This document shows positions 9,241-17,250 of a stretch of 64,000 nt of DNA, piece by piece (within the stretch, counting starts at the first letter, position 1; the number at the start of each line of letters is the position of its first letter). The translations under genes and the position numbers were made by a program. Location: assembly GCF_021390495.1 (NCBI RefSeq), contig NZ_JAJEJP010000001.1:248001-312000 (forward strand), in the 5' to 3' direction. This DNA comes from Paraburkholderia sp. ZP32-5. Its GTDB lineage: Bacteria > Pseudomonadota > Gammaproteobacteria > Burkholderiales > Burkholderiaceae. Under the pieces are notes generated by a model, which was not told the DNA's origin, made no database searches, and saw only the letters and a program-made list of their open reading frames with translations.

Positions 9241-10072
9241 CGGGTCGCATCCACAGGAATAAGATCGAGAGAAGCAGCACGGCCGCGTAACCGGCGGTTT
9301 GATCGAGCACCGACGCCACGCCGCTTTGCGCGCCGCCGATGATCGCCGTGCCCGCCAGCAGTCCGCCGATCGTGCCGATGCCGCCGACGACGAGCACGAA
9401 GAAGCCCTTCAGCAGGTAATCGAGGCCCATGTACGGCGAGATCGTCACGAGCGGCGCGAGCATCGCACCGGCGATCCCCGCGCTGACCACACCCGCGATG
9501 AAGGTCAGCGTGGCCACCCGTTGCGTGTCGATGCCGATCGCGCGCGCGAGGTCCGGGTTGCCGATGCTCGCCCGCAGGCACGCGCCGACCTGACTGCGCG
9601 TGAACCCGATGCCGATCGCGAGCAGCGACGCGGCGGTTACCAGCATCAGTACGAGGCGCCAGGCCGGATAGGCGACGCCCGCGAACGTCACCGCGTGGCT
9701 GAGCGGCACCGCGACGTTCTGGTAGCCGGCGCCGAAGCTGGCGCGGACCGCCTCGCGCAGCAGAATCGATACGCCCCATGTCGCGAGCAGCGTATCGAAC
9801 GGACGCCGATATAGCGGCCTGACCAGCACCCGTTCGACGATCCAGCCGGTCGCCGCGCACACGACGATCGCGAGCGGCACGCCGGCGAGCGGCGACAGTC
9901 CCCAGCGCTGCGCGAGCACGACGCTGTACGCGCCCAGCATCACGAATTCGCCGTGCGCCATGTTCATCACGCCGAGCAGTCCGAAGACGATCGCGAGCCC
10001 GAGTGCCAGCATCGCCAGCACGGTGAGCTGATAGCCGAGGTTGAGTCCGAAGGTGAGAGTTGCGGCCATCAT
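9218..10072 (-). CDS. Branched-chain amino acid/amide ABC transporter permease, LivH type
   Basis: 284 residues, eight or so hydrophobic segments, with the family signatures GLLGVMNMAHGEFVMLGAY near residue 33 and the EAA-like loop before GGIGTIGGLLAGT. It forms the channel with the LivM half of the fused protein. Two ATGs in tandem (10072 and 10069) are possible; GGAG lies 3 and 6 bases upstream respectively, so 10069 may be the true start. Only 9 bases separate it from the binding-protein gene. Confidence 0.88.
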   Translation of the reverse strand: MMAATLTFGLNLGYQLTVLAMLALGLAIVFGLLGVMNMAHGEFVMLGAYSVVLAQRWGLSPLAGVPLAIVVCAATGWIVERVLVRPLYRRPFDTLLATWGVSILLREAVRASFGAGYQNVAVPLSHAVTFAGVAYPAWRLVLMLVTAASLLAIGIGFTRSQVGACLRASIGNPDLARAIGIDTQRVATLTFIAGVVSAGIAGAMLAPLVTISPYMGLDYLLKGFFVLVVGGIGTIGGLLAGTAIIGGAQSGVASVLDQTAGYAAVLLLSILFLWMRPDGIVTRR

Positions 10073-10081
10073 CGGCTCCGC

Positions 10082-11275
10082 TTACACACGACAGTTTTGC
10101 TGCGCGCCGATCTGCGGGAACGTCTCGGCGATTTCGAAGCCGTGTTGGCCGACCCGCGCGAGATAGATGTTCTCGACCGTGTGACGCGCGTTCATCTGGA
10201 TCAGTCCGCGTGGGCCCATATAGCGCGCGCCTTCCGAGGCGTGATCGAACGCCGGCACCGAAATCTGCCCGGCGCGCTGCGCGATCGCGTTGATCATCAG
10301 GAACCCGTCATAAAGCGATTCCGCGAGCGAATTGAGTTGCGCGGACGGATCCGGATAGCTCGCGGTATAGCGGCTCGCGAACGCGCGAGCGGCAGGCGTA
10401 TCGAGCGAAGCGAAATAGCCCGCCGACGAATACAGATTGGCCGCGTTGTCGACGCCGATACCGGCCAGCGTGTTTTCCTCGATCAGCGTGCCGACGCGAA
10501 TCGCGTCTTTCGCGAGTCCGAAGCTCGCAAAGGCGCGGTTGAACGCGACCGATGCGCCGCCCACCAGCGTGACGAGCACGCCCTGCGCGCCGCTCGACTT
10601 GATGCGCGCGAGACTCGTATCGAAGTTGTCGACCGAGAACGGCAGATACTCTTCTCCGACCACGGTGCCGCCCGAATTCGCGATGTACTTTTTGGCGACC
10701 GCATTGGTGCTGCGCGGCCACACATAGTCGTTGCCGATCAAGTACCAGCGCTTGATGTTCTGATGCGCGGCAAACCACGGCAGTACCGGCGCCAGCTGTT
10801 GCTGCGGCGTTTCGCCGGTCACGTAGGTGCCCGGCGAGCATTCGCCGCCTTCGTAGCTGGCGGTATAGAAGTACGGGATCTGGCCGTGAAACAGGCTGGT
10901 CAGCGCGCCGCGCACCGCGCTGTCGTGCATGCCGACGAAGAGTTCAGCGCCTTCGCCCTTCCACAGCTTCAGCGCGGTCTGGCGCGCTGCATCGGGGCCC
11001 GCGCCCGCGTCGCCGAACAGCAACTGGATCGGGCGGCCGAGTATGCCGCCCGACTTGTTCAGATCGGCGGCCGCCAGCTCGCTGCAATTGCGGCTCGACG
11101 GACCGAACAGCGCGGCCGGCCCGCTTTGCGGAATCATCACGGCTACCTTCAGCGGCGCGGCGGCGCGCGCGCCCATCGACACCGTCGTACCCACAGCGCA
11201 GATGCCCGCCGTTTGCGCCAGCGCGACCCATGCGGCTTGCGACGCGCCACGCTTCAGAAACTCTCGACGTTTCAT
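10082..11275 (-). CDS. Periplasmic substrate-binding protein, AmiC/UrtA-like (amide/urea class)
   Basis: 397 residues. The N-terminus MKRREFLKRG followed by a hydrophobic stretch is a Tat-like signal. The mature part is a type I periplasmic binding fold; segments such as YLIGNDYVWPRSTN and GEEYLPFSVDNFD place it with the AmiC/UrtA/FmdD branch, which binds short amides and urea, rather than with LivK. That fits the amidase gene just upstream. The actual ligand is unknown; indole-3-acetamide or another product of the nearby amino-acid monooxygenase is a hypothesis. An AAGG site precedes ATG 11275. Confidence 0.85.
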   Translation of the reverse strand: MKRREFLKRGASQAAWVALAQTAGICAVGTTVSMGARAAAPLKVAVMIPQSGPAALFGPSSRNCSELAAADLNKSGGILGRPIQLLFGDAGAGPDAARQTALKLWKGEGAELFVGMHDSAVRGALTSLFHGQIPYFYTASYEGGECSPGTYVTGETPQQQLAPVLPWFAAHQNIKRWYLIGNDYVWPRSTNAVAKKYIANSGGTVVGEEYLPFSVDNFDTSLARIKSSGAQGVLVTLVGGASVAFNRAFASFGLAKDAIRVGTLIEENTLAGIGVDNAANLYSSAGYFASLDTPAARAFASRYTASYPDPSAQLNSLAESLYDGFLMINAIAQRAGQISVPAFDHASEGARYMGPRGLIQMNARHTVENIYLARVGQHGFEIAETFPQIGAQQNCRV

Positions 11276-11335
11276 ACAACGTACCTTGTAATTGTTCGAT
11301 AAATGGATTGGCTTAAAGACGACGATCGGACCGGG

Positions 11336-12730
11336 TCATGGCCTCGGTATCGGGCCGAGCACTCTTTCGACCGCTCGTGCGACCGCGAGCAGATGCCGGT
11401 CGCAGTCGGCGGGGCCATCGAGTTCGAGGCCCACCGGCAGGCCATCGCGTGTCAGACCGGCCGGCAGCGTGACGCCCGGTATGCCCGCGTTGCTGCCAGG
11501 ATCCGTGTTCTGGATGTAGGCGGCGAACACCGGCACGGAGACCCCATCGACGAGCACCGCATCGTTGGCGATCGGGCAAGCAGGCAGCGGTGCCGTCGGG
11601 AACACCAGCGCGTCGATGCCGTGATCCATGAATGCGCGCCGGTACGCAGCCTGCAATGTGATGCGCGCGTCGAGCGCGCCGCGATAGACCGCGTCGGACA
11701 CCGGGTCGTCCATCGCCAGGCGGGCGATGTCGGCGACATCCGGGCTGCCGATGCCGGCCGCGATGTCGCGCAGCGTAAGCGTGCTGCCGCCCGCGGCCAG
11801 ATAGGCGGGCAGGTCTCGCACGAATTCGTACAGCACGACGGGAAAGCCGATCGCGTCATTCAACGTATCGAGACCTTCGATATACACGTCGACGAGTTCG
11901 ATGCCGGCGCGCGCGAGTGTGTCGAGCGAGCCTTCGATCACCTCGCGCACGGCCGGGTCGAGCCTGGCGAAGCCCTGCTCGCGCAATACGCCCAAACGCA
12001 GCGAACGGGGATGTAGTTCGGGTGGCGGCCCTTCGTTCGCGATATCGGCCAGCACCGCATCGAGCAACGCGAGGTCGTCGATCGTGCGAGCGATCGGACC
12101 CGCGGTATCGCGTGTATGCGAGATCGGCGCGATGCCTGCTTGCGGATAGCGGCCGACGGTGGGGCGCAGCCCCGCCACCCCGCACAGTGCGGCCGGCAAG
12201 CGCACCGAGCCGCCGGTGTCGGTGCCGAGCGCGGCGGGCACCAGCCGCGCGGCGACTGCCGCGCCGCTGCCGCCGCTGCTGCCGCCAGGAATCCTTGCGG
12301 GATTCCACGGATTACGGCACGGACCGAATACGCCATTGTTGGTCGTGATGCCGAGCGCGAGTTCATGCATCGAGGTCTTGCCCGCGAACAGCGCGCCGGC
12401 TTCGAACAGACGTTGCGCGACGTGCGCGTGAGCGCCCGGCACATGTGCGCGCATTGCATGCGTGCCCGCCGTCGTCGGCAGTCCCGCGACGTCGATATTG
12501 TCTTTCAGTGCAACAGGGATGCCGGCCAGCGGCCCGGCGCCGGGGCGCCGGTCGTATGCGCGCGCGGCGATACGCAGCGCTTCATCGTTGGACGTGATGA
12601 AGCAGTTCAGCGCGCGCTGCGCGTTTCGCGCGTGCAACAACGCTTCGACGTATTCGGTGCACGAGAAGTGCTTGTGCGTTAGACCGCGCCGCACGTCGAG
12701 AAGGGAGAGGTCAAGCAGATCGGAAGTCAT
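11336..12730 (-). CDS. Amidase, amidase-signature family (candidate indoleacetamide hydrolase)
   Basis: 464 residues, the usual length for amidase-signature enzymes. The catalytic triad is visible: Lys76 in PVALKDNID, the cis-Ser in GGSSGG at 149-154 and the nucleophile Ser175 in DTGGS. It hydrolyses an amide to acid plus ammonia. Neighbours suggest the substrate: an AmiC-like ABC importer downstream, a porin upstream, and an IaaM-like monooxygenase 2.3 kb away whose family product is an amide. An IaaH-type role is therefore plausible but cannot be proved from sequence, because this family is broad. ATG 12730 is chosen over TTG 12751; neither has a strong ribosome-binding site. Confidence 0.85.
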   Translation of the reverse strand: MTSDLLDLSLLDVRRGLTHKHFSCTEYVEALLHARNAQRALNCFITSNDEALRIAARAYDRRPGAGPLAGIPVALKDNIDVAGLPTTAGTHAMRAHVPGAHAHVAQRLFEAGALFAGKTSMHELALGITTNNGVFGPCRNPWNPARIPGGSSGGSGAAVAARLVPAALGTDTGGSVRLPAALCGVAGLRPTVGRYPQAGIAPISHTRDTAGPIARTIDDLALLDAVLADIANEGPPPELHPRSLRLGVLREQGFARLDPAVREVIEGSLDTLARAGIELVDVYIEGLDTLNDAIGFPVVLYEFVRDLPAYLAAGGSTLTLRDIAAGIGSPDVADIARLAMDDPVSDAVYRGALDARITLQAAYRRAFMDHGIDALVFPTAPLPACPIANDAVLVDGVSVPVFAAYIQNTDPGSNAGIPGVTLPAGLTRDGLPVGLELDGPADCDRHLLAVARAVERVLGPIPRP

Positions 12731-12798
12731 GGAATGGCAAGTTCTCTGCAAGTAGTTCGAGGCGCTGTGTCGTCAGGTCACGGCTGCATGGAAGCCGC

Positions 12799-13851
12799 CT
12801 AGAACCTGTGGAGAATCCCAACAGTGGTGCCGAACTGGCTCTGACCGTTGGCCGTTGTCGTGTAGGGGTTCAAACCGAAGTTCGCGCCATTGCGGTTATT
12901 CACGTAGCCGACGTTGGCGTAGAGCGTCGTGCGCTTCGACAGCAGATAGCCGGCGGAGGCAACGTAGCCCATGGTCGATGCGGACGAGCCGCCCTGGTCA
13001 TAGCGGTAGACCTGGCCGGTCAGCTTCAGGAACGGCGACACGTCGTAGCCGAGTCCGACGAAATAGGTGTTGCCGCGCGGCGTCAGTTGCAACGAACCGG
13101 AGATGTTCTCGTAGCCGGCATAGATCGTCAGGCGATCGAATGCGTAGCGCGCGGCGAGCGCGGCGCGCGTATCGAGTTCGCCCGATGCCGAAGCGGCCGC
13201 ACCCGGCTCGTGCGAGCCGTTGGTCTGCGCCCATGTCGCGCTGCCCGCGAAGCCGCCTTGCGTGTATTTAAGCGAGACTTCCATCACGCGTCCGGAACGC
13301 GAGTCGCCGGCGATCTGATCGCCGAAGCCGTACAGTGCTTCGGCCGTAAAGCCGCCGAGAATCGGCGAACGGTATTTCACCGAGTTATTCACCCACACGT
13401 TCGACAACGGAATGAAGTAATCGGAAAAGAGCGAGTAGTTGGAGAAGAACGTCGGGTCGTAAATGATCGTGTTATCGAACAGCACGCTGAATTGACGGCC
13501 CGCGGTCAAGGTGCCGAGGTTGTCGTTGGCAATACCGACATAGGCGGCGCGCGCGAACATGTCGCCCGGAATCAGCGCGGAGCCATCGTTCGAATTGATC
13601 CCTTGTTCAAGGCGGAATAGCGCGCGATAGCCGCCGCCCAGATCTTCGGTGCCGGTGAGGCCGAATAGCGAAGGCTGGTATCCGGCCGATGCCATCGACC
13701 ATTGATTGCCGCCATTGGCGCCAGCATGCGTGAGGAACTGTATGCCGGTGTCGATTTCACCGTATAACGTGACATTCGATTGAGCCGTGGCGAGCAGCGG
13801 CAGGGTGCACAGTATCGAAGCGGCGACGCGCGTAATTATCTTTATCTTCAT
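12799..13851 (-). CDS. General porin, Burkholderiales type (OmpC-like)
   Basis: 350 residues. A signal peptide ends at LLATAQ (about residue 24), followed by SNVTLYGEIDTGI, the standard first strand of Burkholderia trimeric porins. It ends in HRF, a C-terminal aromatic recognised by the BAM complex. It is first in a minus-strand series porin-amidase-ABC importer with only 68 bases to the amidase, so it probably admits the substrate of that system. A 23-bp element shared with the monooxygenase gene lies about 107 bases before its start. Confidence 0.9.
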   Translation of the reverse strand: MKIKIITRVAASILCTLPLLATAQSNVTLYGEIDTGIQFLTHAGANGGNQWSMASAGYQPSLFGLTGTEDLGGGYRALFRLEQGINSNDGSALIPGDMFARAAYVGIANDNLGTLTAGRQFSVLFDNTIIYDPTFFSNYSLFSDYFIPLSNVWVNNSVKYRSPILGGFTAEALYGFGDQIAGDSRSGRVMEVSLKYTQGGFAGSATWAQTNGSHEPGAAASASGELDTRAALAARYAFDRLTIYAGYENISGSLQLTPRGNTYFVGLGYDVSPFLKLTGQVYRYDQGGSSASTMGYVASAGYLLSKRTTLYANVGYVNNRNGANFGLNPYTTTANGQSQFGTTVGILHRF

Positions 13852-13957
13852 CGTCAGTTAGGTTGGGACAGGAGATAGAACTCGCGATGCTTAACAGCCG
13901 CGATGTGCTGAATGCATCGTTATGTGACGCCAATATGGAGGGGCCAAATTGCGCGGT

Positions 13958-13980
13958 CTATCCTGACGATTGAGGAGGAC
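13958..13980 (-). promoter_or_regulatory. Candidate operator shared by the porin operon and the monooxygenase gene, copy 1
   Basis: On the plus strand it reads CTATCCT, then GAC, then GATTGA, then GGAGGAC. It matches the element at 16821-16843 in 19 of 23 positions. The core CTATC-N5-GATTG is an imperfect dyad, as expected for a dimeric regulator. It lies about 107 bases before the porin start. The LuxR-type regulator encoded next door is the obvious candidate protein (inference). Confidence 0.55.
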
Positions 13981-14051
13981 GCAGCCGCGAGTGAGGAGGA
14001 ACGCTAAAGATTGTCAGAGGGGAAAAGCGTAGCCGCGCGGGCGCGCGGCGA

Positions 14052-14801
14052 TCAGAACGGCGGGCGCAGAGAAGCCGCGAGCTGGACGCGATTTTCCAGA
14101 TCGAGCTTGCGAAATGCGTGTTTCAGATGCGTGCGTACCGTCGTGAACGAAATACCGAGTTGCCGCGCGATTTCTTTGTCGGGCAGGCCGCGCGCCGCCA
14201 GCATCGCGGTCTCCAGTTCGCGCGCGGTGAGACCGGCGCAATGCCAGATCTGTTGCAACGCCGGCGTGGCATCGATCTGCTCGCGACGGTGCGAGCGCCG
14301 CAGCGCGATACTGACTGCCGGGGTAATCATCTTCAGCAACTCGAGATCGTCGTCTTCGAAATCCGAACTAACGCGAGATCGCCAGATGCGAAAGTCGGCG
14401 GTGCTCGTGCCGTCGACCGGAATGTGAAGATTCAGGCCCCAGTACAAACCGTCGCGCCACAGAAAGTCGTTGAAGAACTCGGTACGTCTGAGCTTGTCCT
14501 GCGGAAGAATCTGCGTGACCCGAGTGGGCGCGAGGCGTTGCCTCAGTACATGCGTAATAGGATCGTGAAACTGGTAGTACTTTTCATAGTCGTGCAGATT
14601 GCGGTCGGTCATGTTGATCGACACGCGGCTCACAAAACGCGCATCCGTATCAGACCATTGATAGCTCGCAAAGAAATCCGCGCGCAGCAGCTTCAACAAC
14701 AATTCTCCGAGCCGGCACCTGAGGGTCTCGCGGTCGAACGGTTCCGCAAGCGTCGCCATGATCTGCGGAAGAATGCGGCATTGATCGCTGCTTAGATACA
14801 T
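14052..14801 (-). CDS. LuxR-family transcriptional regulator
   Basis: 249 residues. The C-terminal third is a LuxR-type helix-turn-helix (LTARELETAM through KEIARQLGISFTTVRTHLKHAF, about 190-240). The N-terminal 170 residues look like a GAF/autoinducer-type sensory fold, but I cannot identify acyl-homoserine-lactone-binding residues with confidence and no LuxI is in the window, so it is best called a LuxR orphan. It sits between the porin-amidase-transporter operon and the IaaM-like gene, all on the minus strand, and probably controls them. Several upstream bases repeat (TCAATGGTC and TTATGGCACTG, each twice, at 14850-14905). Confidence 0.85.
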   Translation of the reverse strand: MYLSSDQCRILPQIMATLAEPFDRETLRCRLGELLLKLLRADFFASYQWSDTDARFVSRVSINMTDRNLHDYEKYYQFHDPITHVLRQRLAPTRVTQILPQDKLRRTEFFNDFLWRDGLYWGLNLHIPVDGTSTADFRIWRSRVSSDFEDDDLELLKMITPAVSIALRRSHRREQIDATPALQQIWHCAGLTARELETAMLAARGLPDKEIARQLGISFTTVRTHLKHAFRKLDLENRVQLAASLRPPF

Positions 14802-14999
14802 GATTGAAACTCCCCCGTATCAGGTCACCGCCACCGGTGGCATCACCGTTTTCAATGGTCCTTCAATGGTCTTTATGGCACTGCGCTTGTTATGGCACTG
14901 CGTATCTGGTCTGTTGTCGTGCGGATCTTGGTCCGCTGCTGTCCTGCCTGAAATCCGGCGCGGCCCGGGTCTGCGCGGGCGCGCCGAAAACCGCATCGA

Positions 15000-16724
15000 T
15001 TACGGGTAATAGTTGTAGGCGTTCTGCTGCGGTGTATCGACGGGGTTAAGCCGGGTGTACATCGAACCCCCTAGCGCCTTGATGACCGCGCATGCTGCAT
15101 TGACGCCGGTCTGCACCGCGCCTTCGATCCAGCCGCCGGTAAACGAAAGCGAATCGCCAGCTAAATATACACCTGTGTCGGTTTGCGGAGTCAGGCATGC
15201 CAGGTATTGGAAAAACAGCGCCTGACTCAATCCGTCGTCACCGGGGAAATTGAGCTTAAAAGCGCCATAGTAATGAGCTTGCTCGTCCCAATCAATAATG
15301 ACGCAGTTGCCGTTGTAATCGCCGTTGATCGGTACGACGTACTGGGCAAACTCGGGGTTGGTCAGCGCGACGTCGGCGACGAGTTCCTGCACGCGCGCCT
15401 GGTTGCTGCCCATGGCCATCTGTTTGATCGAGTCGTCTTCCCATGTATAGCTGAGTAGCACGACGCCGGGGTCCTGCGGATTGCCCGGTGTGTAGTCGAG
15501 ACAATAGACGCCACGTACCAGCGTATCGGTCTGAATGTTCGCGGGCAGTCCCGGATTCGTCAGCCAGAACTTGTTCCTGGTGAGCACGAATACCTTCGAC
15601 GAACTGGTCATGTGCACCTGATTGAGCGCGCTGTTCTGATTGGCGGATATCAGACCCGCGCTCTTCGACAGGCCCAGATCGATTTGCATTGCGCGGTTCG
15701 ATGTCGCGATGACGACGCGGCTATATTGAGGCGCGGTGCCATTCGACAGCAGCAGCGTGACCGGCTTGCCGGGACCCGGCGAGGTCACGCCGACAACCTC
15801 GGTGTTGTAGCGGATTCGAGCCGAAATCGGCGCACCGTTGATGGTCTGATTCGAGAACGCAGTCGCGAGCGACTGAATGCCGCCGGGCACGAATTGCTGA
15901 TCCGTTTCGAGTTCGTCGACGATCAGGCGCACGAGTTCGAGAAAGCCGATCGAGTAGAGCGGACCGAAGCCGCCCGAACCGAGCCCCAGCGCGCCGAACA
16001 GCTGGAAGTCGCCGGGCAGTTGCCACGGCGTGCCGCCGGGCGGATTCGCGCTCGTGAACATTTGCACGAGCCCGTTGTAGAACGACACGTTCTCGAACAC
16101 GTCGATGTACTGCTGCCATGCGGCTTGAGCGGCGGCGAAGTTGCGTTGCTGCAGCAGCGTCGTGATGGCCACGGGCGCCATCAGCTTCGGGCCGTTCGGC
16201 ACCTGGAAGCCTTGTGCCACGAAAGCATTCCAGCCCGCGTTGACGGTGTTGAAAATCGCCGGCGGGTTACCGCCTACAGGCCAGTCATAGGTTTTGCCCT
16301 GATAGCCGATATTCGTATCCACCTTGCCGGGGTCGGGGAAATTCGATGCATAAGGAATGTGGAATCGGTTCAGATAGGTGAAAAGACCGAATTCGCTAGG
16401 CGGAAACCGCATCGCGCCGAGTTCCGCATAGAAGTTGGCCGGCGCGCTCGCGAAGTTGGCGCTCCAGGTGCGCCCGCCCAGACGCCCCGTCGCTTCGTAA
16501 ATCACGACGTTTCGCGCGCCCGCGCGCAGCAGTTCGTAGGCGGCGCTAAGTCCCGCGATGCCGGTGCCGATCACCGCAATCGGTGCGTTCTGTTGCGCCG
16601 CGGGGATGATACCGATGGCCTCCGTCGCACCCTGGATAAATGCGCCGTAGTCGAAAAGATTATCGATATATGAAAACGATTCGACAGCCTGCACACGCGA
16701 TCTGAGATTTGGAATGAAAGCCAT
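15000..16724 (-). CDS. iaaM: Flavin amine oxidase-family L-amino-acid monooxygenase, tryptophan 2-monooxygenase (IaaM)-like
   Basis: 574 residues. An FAD dinucleotide-binding motif GTGIAG is at 53-58, the acidic ribose ligand near Glu77, then RLGGR at 81-85. The AELGAMRFPPS block (about 100-110) carries the arginine that binds substrate carboxylate in this family. Further blocks match my memory of Pseudomonas savastanoi IaaM closely: NFPDPGKVDT, LFGALGLGSGGFGP, SSNRAMQ, LVRGVYCLDY, VLLSYTWEDD and FTGGWIEGAVQT. That family converts an amino acid to an amide with loss of CO2 (Trp to indole-3-acetamide; also Phe or Lys relatives). The start is ATG 16724, with GGAGAG six bases upstream. No signal peptide, so cytoplasmic. 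Confidence 0.82.
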   Translation of the reverse strand: MAFIPNLRSRVQAVESFSYIDNLFDYGAFIQGATEAIGIIPAAQQNAPIAVIGTGIAGLSAAYELLRAGARNVVIYEATGRLGGRTWSANFASAPANFYAELGAMRFPPSEFGLFTYLNRFHIPYASNFPDPGKVDTNIGYQGKTYDWPVGGNPPAIFNTVNAGWNAFVAQGFQVPNGPKLMAPVAITTLLQQRNFAAAQAAWQQYIDVFENVSFYNGLVQMFTSANPPGGTPWQLPGDFQLFGALGLGSGGFGPLYSIGFLELVRLIVDELETDQQFVPGGIQSLATAFSNQTINGAPISARIRYNTEVVGVTSPGPGKPVTLLLSNGTAPQYSRVVIATSNRAMQIDLGLSKSAGLISANQNSALNQVHMTSSSKVFVLTRNKFWLTNPGLPANIQTDTLVRGVYCLDYTPGNPQDPGVVLLSYTWEDDSIKQMAMGSNQARVQELVADVALTNPEFAQYVVPINGDYNGNCVIIDWDEQAHYYGAFKLNFPGDDGLSQALFFQYLACLTPQTDTGVYLAGDSLSFTGGWIEGAVQTGVNAACAVIKALGGSMYTRLNPVDTPQQNAYNYYP

Positions 16725-17250
16725 GAAGCTCTCCACAGGAAAAGAGGTGATTGGGATTCCCACGAAAGATCCGCCCGTCATGCAGGCTGAAGCGAGACTA
16801 GGTGGCCGAAAAGGCCGGCGCTATCCTCAAGATTGATGAAGACAGCAGCGGAGATACGTACAGTCGAGCCCGATTGCGGCTGAATGGAAGGTGTGAGGCG
16901 AGAAATTCTTTGGCGGTGTTTTTTTACCGGCGTTTACGGCCCGCTTTCATCGTGATGTCTCAATCCGAGTAGTAAATAAACTGATTCGAATCGCAACGCG
17001 ATCTGCATATCCGAGCAGTCGCTCTATTCATCGGCAATAGCTTATGTAGCCCGAAGTACGCAATGCGATAAGATCGCGCTTTCTGCCGATCCGAAGCTTT
17101 CCGGCACCAGAAAATGCACTCGGCATAGATGGAAAAATAATTGAAATAATTCTCCGCCGTGCACAGCAAACGATGCGTCCGTTTGCGAATGGAGATGCTC
17201 AACCGTAGATCGACGCGCTCGCAAGAATACGGAAAACGCGAACAGTCCTC
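16725..17250. other. Divergent intergenic region, 526 bp
   Basis: This separates the IaaM-like gene (minus) from the histidine kinase gene (plus). It holds the second copy of the shared element at 16821-16843 and becomes distinctly AT-richer from about 16900 to 17160, as expected for two promoters. No credible gene is seen. Confidence 0.6.
16821..16843 (-). promoter_or_regulatory. Candidate operator shared with the porin operon, copy 2
   Basis: It reads CTATCCT, CAA, GATTGA, TGAAGAC on the plus strand, 19 of 23 bases identical to 13958-13980. It lies about 97 bases before the IaaM-like start, nearly the same distance as the first copy from the porin start. Both have the imperfect dyad CTATC-N5-GATTG. 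Confidence 0.55.

Noticed and set aside
14052..14801. Acyl-homoserine-lactone receptor of a LuxI/LuxR pair
   Set aside because: No luxI in the window and I could not identify the conserved lactone-binding tryptophan, tyrosine and aspartate pattern.
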